Below are positions 59,342 through 64,000 of a DNA stretch of 64,000 bases, piece by piece. The stretch lies in the NCBI RefSeq assembly GCF_029227915.1, contig NC_079886.1, forward strand, positions 16,406,501-16,470,500. The letters are read 5' to 3'. The notes under the pieces were generated by a model. It was not told where the DNA came from and ran no database searches. It saw only the letters and a list, made by a program, of their open reading frames with translations. This stretch comes from Hydractinia symbiolongicarpus (lineage: Eukaryota; Cnidaria; Hydrozoa; Anthoathecata; Hydractiniidae). How positions within the stretch are numbered: the first letter of the stretch is position 1; every line of letters begins with the position of its first letter. A program made the translations under genes and the position numbers.

Positions 59342-61498
59342 ATGGCAAATGAATCAATTTTAATTGGTTTGATTGTAAGTAGAACCATTTTTCTTGTTTA
59401 CAACAACGGTATTGTGTTATCTCTATAAATAGTGTTGACACTTTATTTTTAGTTCTTAACCCTAATAGCAAACGCGAACGCAGCTCTCACGTTAGGAGAG
59501 CTGATGAGGTTGAGCGACAGGTTGAAAGCAGAATGTTTTAAGAAGCATGCACAAGCACAAAGGAATAATGGTACGTTTGTTACGAATCAGTAATTATTAA
59601 ATTTCATAAGAATTGTCATTTTAATAATGAAGCATATCTGGTCGTTGTTGTTAGCAAAATAAAAATCAGGAAAAATGGAATTTCATAGTAAAAAAAGGTC
59701 ATGTTTTATGTATAAGAGATATTCTAACGGTTTGAATACCCCTTTCTTCATTTTGTTTATTAAAGAAATATAGCTTTAGATTCTACGTGACGAGTATAAT
59801 CTATCATTTAGGAAATGTGATATTTAAAGTTCTTATTTTAATGCGAATAAAACTTTTTTATTTCCTGTGTTTAGTTGGTTGCGCAACCTCTTTTGATAGT
59901 TTCTTTGGATGCTGGCCTCCAACACCAAAAAATTCCACCGCGAAGGGACCGTGCAATAACCTTCTTTTTGATGAACGTGGTAGGCGAATATTTAAGTATT
60001 TTTAATAATTTTTATTTTTATGGTTCTACCATTTAAAATTAAACACATATATTTAAGATATGGTTGATAGAAAATGTGATGTTAATGGAAAATGGGAAAC
60101 AGTAGATTACGCTCTAAAATGCAAACCGTTATCGCGCGAGGAAAGCGAAAGACGAAGAAAAGCATTTCTTATAGGACATAAAGTCTCAACAGCAGAGGTG
60201 AACACACTTTTTTCTAACCAAGAAGTTAATTTTAGCGCCAGATAAACACATGAATTGCGCGGGAAAAATATATTTCTCCATGTTTACTTATAATTTTTCT
60301 ATTCTCTAAATCTTTTAGATTTGCCTTCATTTTTTTTAGAAGCCTCCTATTTTATTTGTTTTAAGACTGATGCAGAACACCAGAAGCCATCGCGTGCCTA
60401 AACCTTTTAAACACGTTTTTTTAGGAGATTGATAGAGTCAAAAAATTTTATGACGTACACCGACTGTTATTATGGACAATACGATCTCTGGATGCCATCG
60501 TCTGCATCGTGAGTGTCGCACTTATCCTCTGGTTAATGTAAGTCAGCATTGCAGTTTGGTATTTTTAACCATTAGCGTGTTTCAATAATATTTCATGGGA
60601 TGCTATTTCACCTTTTTTCTACGTCTTTAGTCCGCTAAAAAACAGTCGGTTTCTGCTTCATCTTTTCCTTATCATTGCCATCATGTTACATGACATTCTC
60701 CAGTTGGTTCTATTGTTTCCAGAGGTAACACCGGTAAGAATTTTAACGCAATACAAGCAGAAGCAGAAAAACTTTAAAATAACCCACACGTGCTAAATTA
60801 CCAATTTTTTTTCGACAGTTTTGACTTACTGCAACGGGATAAAAAGAATTGACCACACTTGTCCATGAATTTGTTTGTGAACATTTTTAAGATGTAAGCC
60901 AATGTACTTGCACAGTAGATTTAGTAAAGTTTTTCAACAAAGAACTGAAATTATGTGATATAGTCAACCCATAGGACATAATTATCTAAAAGATTTGCAG
61001 TTCCATCATGACATCAATCCTCTGCATCTTTTGAACAATCATTGATTAAGGAGCTTGTTTTAAACTAACCACCTGTCTTGATAGATTTACTATATCATAA
61101 AATATGTTTTCAGTTCTATACTATATTTGTTATCATGAAAGTGTCGTATATTTTGATTTTTAATTTCTTTTCTCTGACTTTTTTTTTTAGTTCGCATGTA
61201 CGATTATAGGATTCTTCGTGGACTACACACTTCAAGTGACTGTGTTTATGATGTTTTGCCAAGGGTTGTATCAATTTCGGCAGTTCTATTTTGTTTTTAT
61301 CACAAAAAAAAGATTACCGGCGTATATAGCATTCGCTTACAGTAAGAATTTAACACTTCAGTTGTTGGTGTTATTGTTGTTTCTACCTCCATGTTGTTAT
61401 GTTTATTGTTGTTGTTGTTCTCACACATAAGCACTTAGCGAGACATTCATGCATATTTTTGAATACTTAGTGGTACACGTTTACTTAGTGGGACTTGC

Positions 61499-61541
<43 letters not shown>

Positions 61542-62999
61542 ATTGTTGTTGTTGTTGATTTGTGTTTATGTTCTTAAATAAACTTATTCTTTTTCAGTAA
61601 CTCCACTGATTATTGTTTTTGGTATTTACGTACCATTGATACTCAACGATCCACCAATCAAAGATTATATAATGTAAGTGATTTTTTCTTTATTACAGTG
61701 TTTCCATGTTTCCAAATTTGTACAAAACGTAAAGACTTTTAACGAGATTTTTAATGCGGTGTTGATACAAAACTGAGAAGGAGTGACGAGTATTTAAACT
61801 TTCTTGTCAATAATGTAAAAAATGAGGGGATTTGTAAACTCTAGGAAAAGTACCTTCATTTTAAAAGTTAGAAACACAACTAATAAATAAATAACACATG
61901 TTAAATTTTATACAATTTTCCATGAACATGTATCGATTATTCGAACCGACTGAAAAATCGTTAAACTTTATGGTATTTTAAATATGTTTTAGGAATAATG
62001 CAGAATCAGAAAATTAGAAGGTGTTTAGTTTTGATGGTTTAAGGAGTTTGTAGGAGTTTTAAGGAGTTCAGAAGAGGCATAACAGACCTTCATTTGAGGT
62101 TTATAACAAGATGATACTACGAATCTTTTTTGTTCCATTTCAGATGCTATCAATTCATGGATCCCAGAAAGTTTTTTTTGGTTATTTATGGACCAATCAT
62201 ATTCCTTCTTATCGTAAATATTTGTCTTATTTTTGTTATTTTTGGTATGACTCCTTTAATTTATTTCCCCTTGGTGTGTGTTTGCCTAATCTTGGCTATG
62301 ATTTGATATGGCTTTTGAATTATTGAATTCTAATCATTAAAATCGCAACATCTTTGCAATGTTGCTGGATGCTTATAAAGTCCTAAGGCAATAAAAATTA
62401 AATCATATTTTGTTCTTTCTGAGTCATTTGAATGCGTACGCTATTTTAGATAGAGCAACATCTAGCTAAAAAATATGGCCAGACATATCAGCTTTTGTAA
62501 TACAGAAAATGATTTAGTTTATAATGTTACATTTCTTTCGGTTATTTTTAGGTTAATATTGGTATTCTCGCATTTCTCATGAAGCTAATTATTTCAAAAC
62601 TTAAAACAGACAGAACGTCAGAGCTGTTGAAAATGAAGTATGTTTACTCCGGAAGTCTACCTTTTTGCGAATATTTACCCTTTTCGCGAAATGCTTAAAT
62701 TGCCACATTTGCGGAAATATGTTTTTTGATAATTTCATTATTCGCAAAATTAAATTCTCGCGAAATTCGTTTTTTTTTTCAATCTTTGGCTTTTAATAAA
62801 ATTTGGAGATACTATTGTTTTTGGTTTTTTACCAATCTTTTACTCGCTTGCACGTTGCTTGTTAGCAGAAAAAAAATTTTCTTTTGTTGTGCAGCTGTAG
62901 AAGCGTAGAGTGCAGTCATCAGTCAGTGACTTCTACGCAGATCCTGAAAGCCCTTGCGTCAATGACAGAGATGATGATTCTCCCGATGAATCTGATTAA
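59342..62999 (+). CDS. Secretin-family (class B) GPCR, exons to TM5 plus acidic tail; TM6-TM7 not found
   Basis: Plus exons: 59342-59374, 59453-59570, 59875-59979, 60058-60197, 60425-60537, 60631-60733, 61191-61341, 61598-61673, 62144-62213, 62552-62637 and 62909-62999; phases agree; 361 residues. A signal peptide (MANESILIGLIFLTLIANAN) is followed by a hormone-receptor domain with the six expected Cys (AECF, GCATSF, GCWPPTP, GPCNN, RKCDVNGKW, LKCK). TM1 is IVCIVSVALILWLI. TM2 contains LLHLFLIIAIMLHDI. TM3 starts FACTIIGFF. TM4 is TPLIIVFGIYVPLIL. ECL2 Cys is MCYQF. TM5 is YGPIIFLLIVNIGILAFLMK, then LIISKLK. The last exon joins in phase and encodes VQSSVSDFYADPESPCVNDR and an acidic end. TM6 and TM7 are missing from this chain, so either exons are unseen or the receptor is truncated. 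Ligand unknown. Confidence 0.78.
61494..61557. repeat. (TTG)n microsatellite
   Basis: About 20 TTG/GTT triplets with one ATT interruption, in the intron before the TM4 exon of the GPCR gene. A shorter GTT tract lies about 100 bp earlier. Confidence 0.95.
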
Positions 63000-64000
63000 G
63001 AAAGACGAAATGCTCCCGACCTATTTAATAAACAGTCTTTAAATTGCGCTCAGAATAAAAACATTGAGCATGAAAATATGTAACAGTAATTCGTCTTTCG
63101 CGAAAATAAATTATTGCTAATTTTGAAAAATTTCAATATTTTGATTCGCGAAATCTCAAAATTTAATACTCGCGAAAATTAAATTTTGCGAAATTTCTTC
63201 ATTTAAGGTACACAAAAGTTGAAATAAACATAAATGATGTTTGTTTTAACTTGAAACTAAGAAAATTAGGGTTAACTAATTATTTTGTAACCATTTAAGA
63301 AAGTACCTCACCCGCATAACTTACTTAGCTTGTGTTATGTCTGACGCTAATCGAACAAAAATCATTCCTATCTTTCCTGGCGTTAGCATTTTTGACTTTT
63401 TGAAGTGCTCGAACATTTGACAGTTGATTTTGGTGACTGGTGCTTGAGGAAATTCAAAGCAATATATTTTTTATATTTTAAACTACATTTATTTACTTCA
63501 CGTAGTCCACCAATTGAGGCGCCAAAAATATAAAAATATAAGATATAAAAAAATGCATTATAAACAAACACTTTTTCGTCTATAACCACAAAAACTACAT
63601 ACAAGCTACACTGAGATAAATAGATTTATATTTATAGTTTTAGAAAAAATATTTTACTATTACAGGTTCAATTAACCTGCCAGTTATAATAATCCATACA
63701 GTCAGGTGACTACGCCTCCCTCAGTAATAAAGAAACGCATTTTCCCTTTGTTTCTACGCCATCCCTTTACCTACACAACTTCTCACTTCTACGTATGATA
63801 TCCTGAATCCTCCACTGGAAAGTACGTTCTAAAAATAAAAACGTAATATGCCACGTCAATTTTTAGTTTCCAAATCTTTTTTTTACAGTTCTGTTCAAAA
63901 AAATAAAAAAAACTAAGGGCCACGGTTGTCCACTTAAAAGCTATTAAGGGAAGTCTGCTTGCCAGAATTTTTTGCCCCAACATGCCTTTCCCCAGGGTTT
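63000..64000. other. 3' flank of GPCR gene, no gene seen
   Basis: Contains a CGCGAAA-type repeat patch (63085-63200) and AT-rich sequence. I searched the plus strand for class B TM6/TM7 motifs and saw none up to the window end. Confidence 0.5.

Noticed and set aside
62111-62326. Extending the GPCR TM5 exon through the GTAAAT site to a later donor
   Set aside because: Ending at 62213 joins in phase to VNIGILAFLMKLIISKLK and restores the class B TM5 motif; the longer reading gives a duplicated TM5 and breaks phase.
1-64000. CRISPR arrays, bacterial operons or rRNA genes
   Set aside because: The window has spliced eukaryotic genes throughout. No direct-repeat/spacer array or rRNA-like conserved sequence was recognised.

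Overview
The window is AT-rich, intron-rich animal DNA and is almost certainly from a cnidarian, most plausibly a medusozoan or hydrozoan. The evidence is two groups of secreted proteins carrying the minicollagen-type cysteine-rich domain (CRD, C-x3-C-x3-C-x3-C-x3-CC), a hallmark of nematocyst capsule-wall proteins. They sit beside ordinary metazoan genes. Nearly all coding exons had to be joined by hand using GT/AG sites, reading phase and family alignment. Start codons and exon ends are therefore models, not transcripts.

Left part (1-12.2 kb, + strand): a tandem array of five related secreted-protein genes. Four share a roughly 125-residue domain resembling the bacterial YbaY/YscW lipoprotein family. 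In each it is joined by a phase-1 intron to a cysteine-rich exon: two with full CRD pairs around a Pro-Cys spacer, one with a degenerate Cys tail, and one with 33 copies of an 11-residue Ser/Thr/Asp repeat ending in a reduced CRD. The fifth gene has only a signal peptide and the CRD exon. None contains collagen Gly-X-Y repeats. This YbaY-like plus minicollagen-CRD architecture is the most notable content of the window.

Middle (14-42.5 kb): a claudin/PMP22-like tetraspan gene (-), a repeat-rich gene-poor stretch (15.3-23.5 kb, with a 129-bp satellite-like array at 21.1-22.0 kb), an MLLT10/AF10 orthologue in ten exons (-), its head-to-head neighbour RBM45 (+), another repeat-rich stretch (33.3-40 kb, with a TIR element and a helicase remnant), and an EF-hand transmembrane prolyl 4-hydroxylase, P4HTM (+).

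Right part (43.9-54.3 kb, - strand): two larger multi-exon CRD genes. Both have a signal peptide, Lys-rich and acidic low-complexity exons, and polyproline blocks between CRDs. All their introns are phase 1 and both have evidence for alternative 3' ends. At 59.3-63.0 kb a secretin-family (class B) GPCR is encoded by at least eleven exons. The in-phase exon chain reaches TM5 and then a stop-containing acidic tail, with TM6-TM7 not visible.

Functionally, the CRD genes are likely cross-linked structural components of the nematocyst wall or related extracellular matrix. This is inferred from the CRD family only. The remaining genes have unrelated housekeeping or signalling roles. Repeats include tRNA-derived SINE-like copies, a TIR element, GGGGACGAGG-ended inverted-repeat elements, a TTTCGCGAA-type dispersed repeat and LINE fragments.
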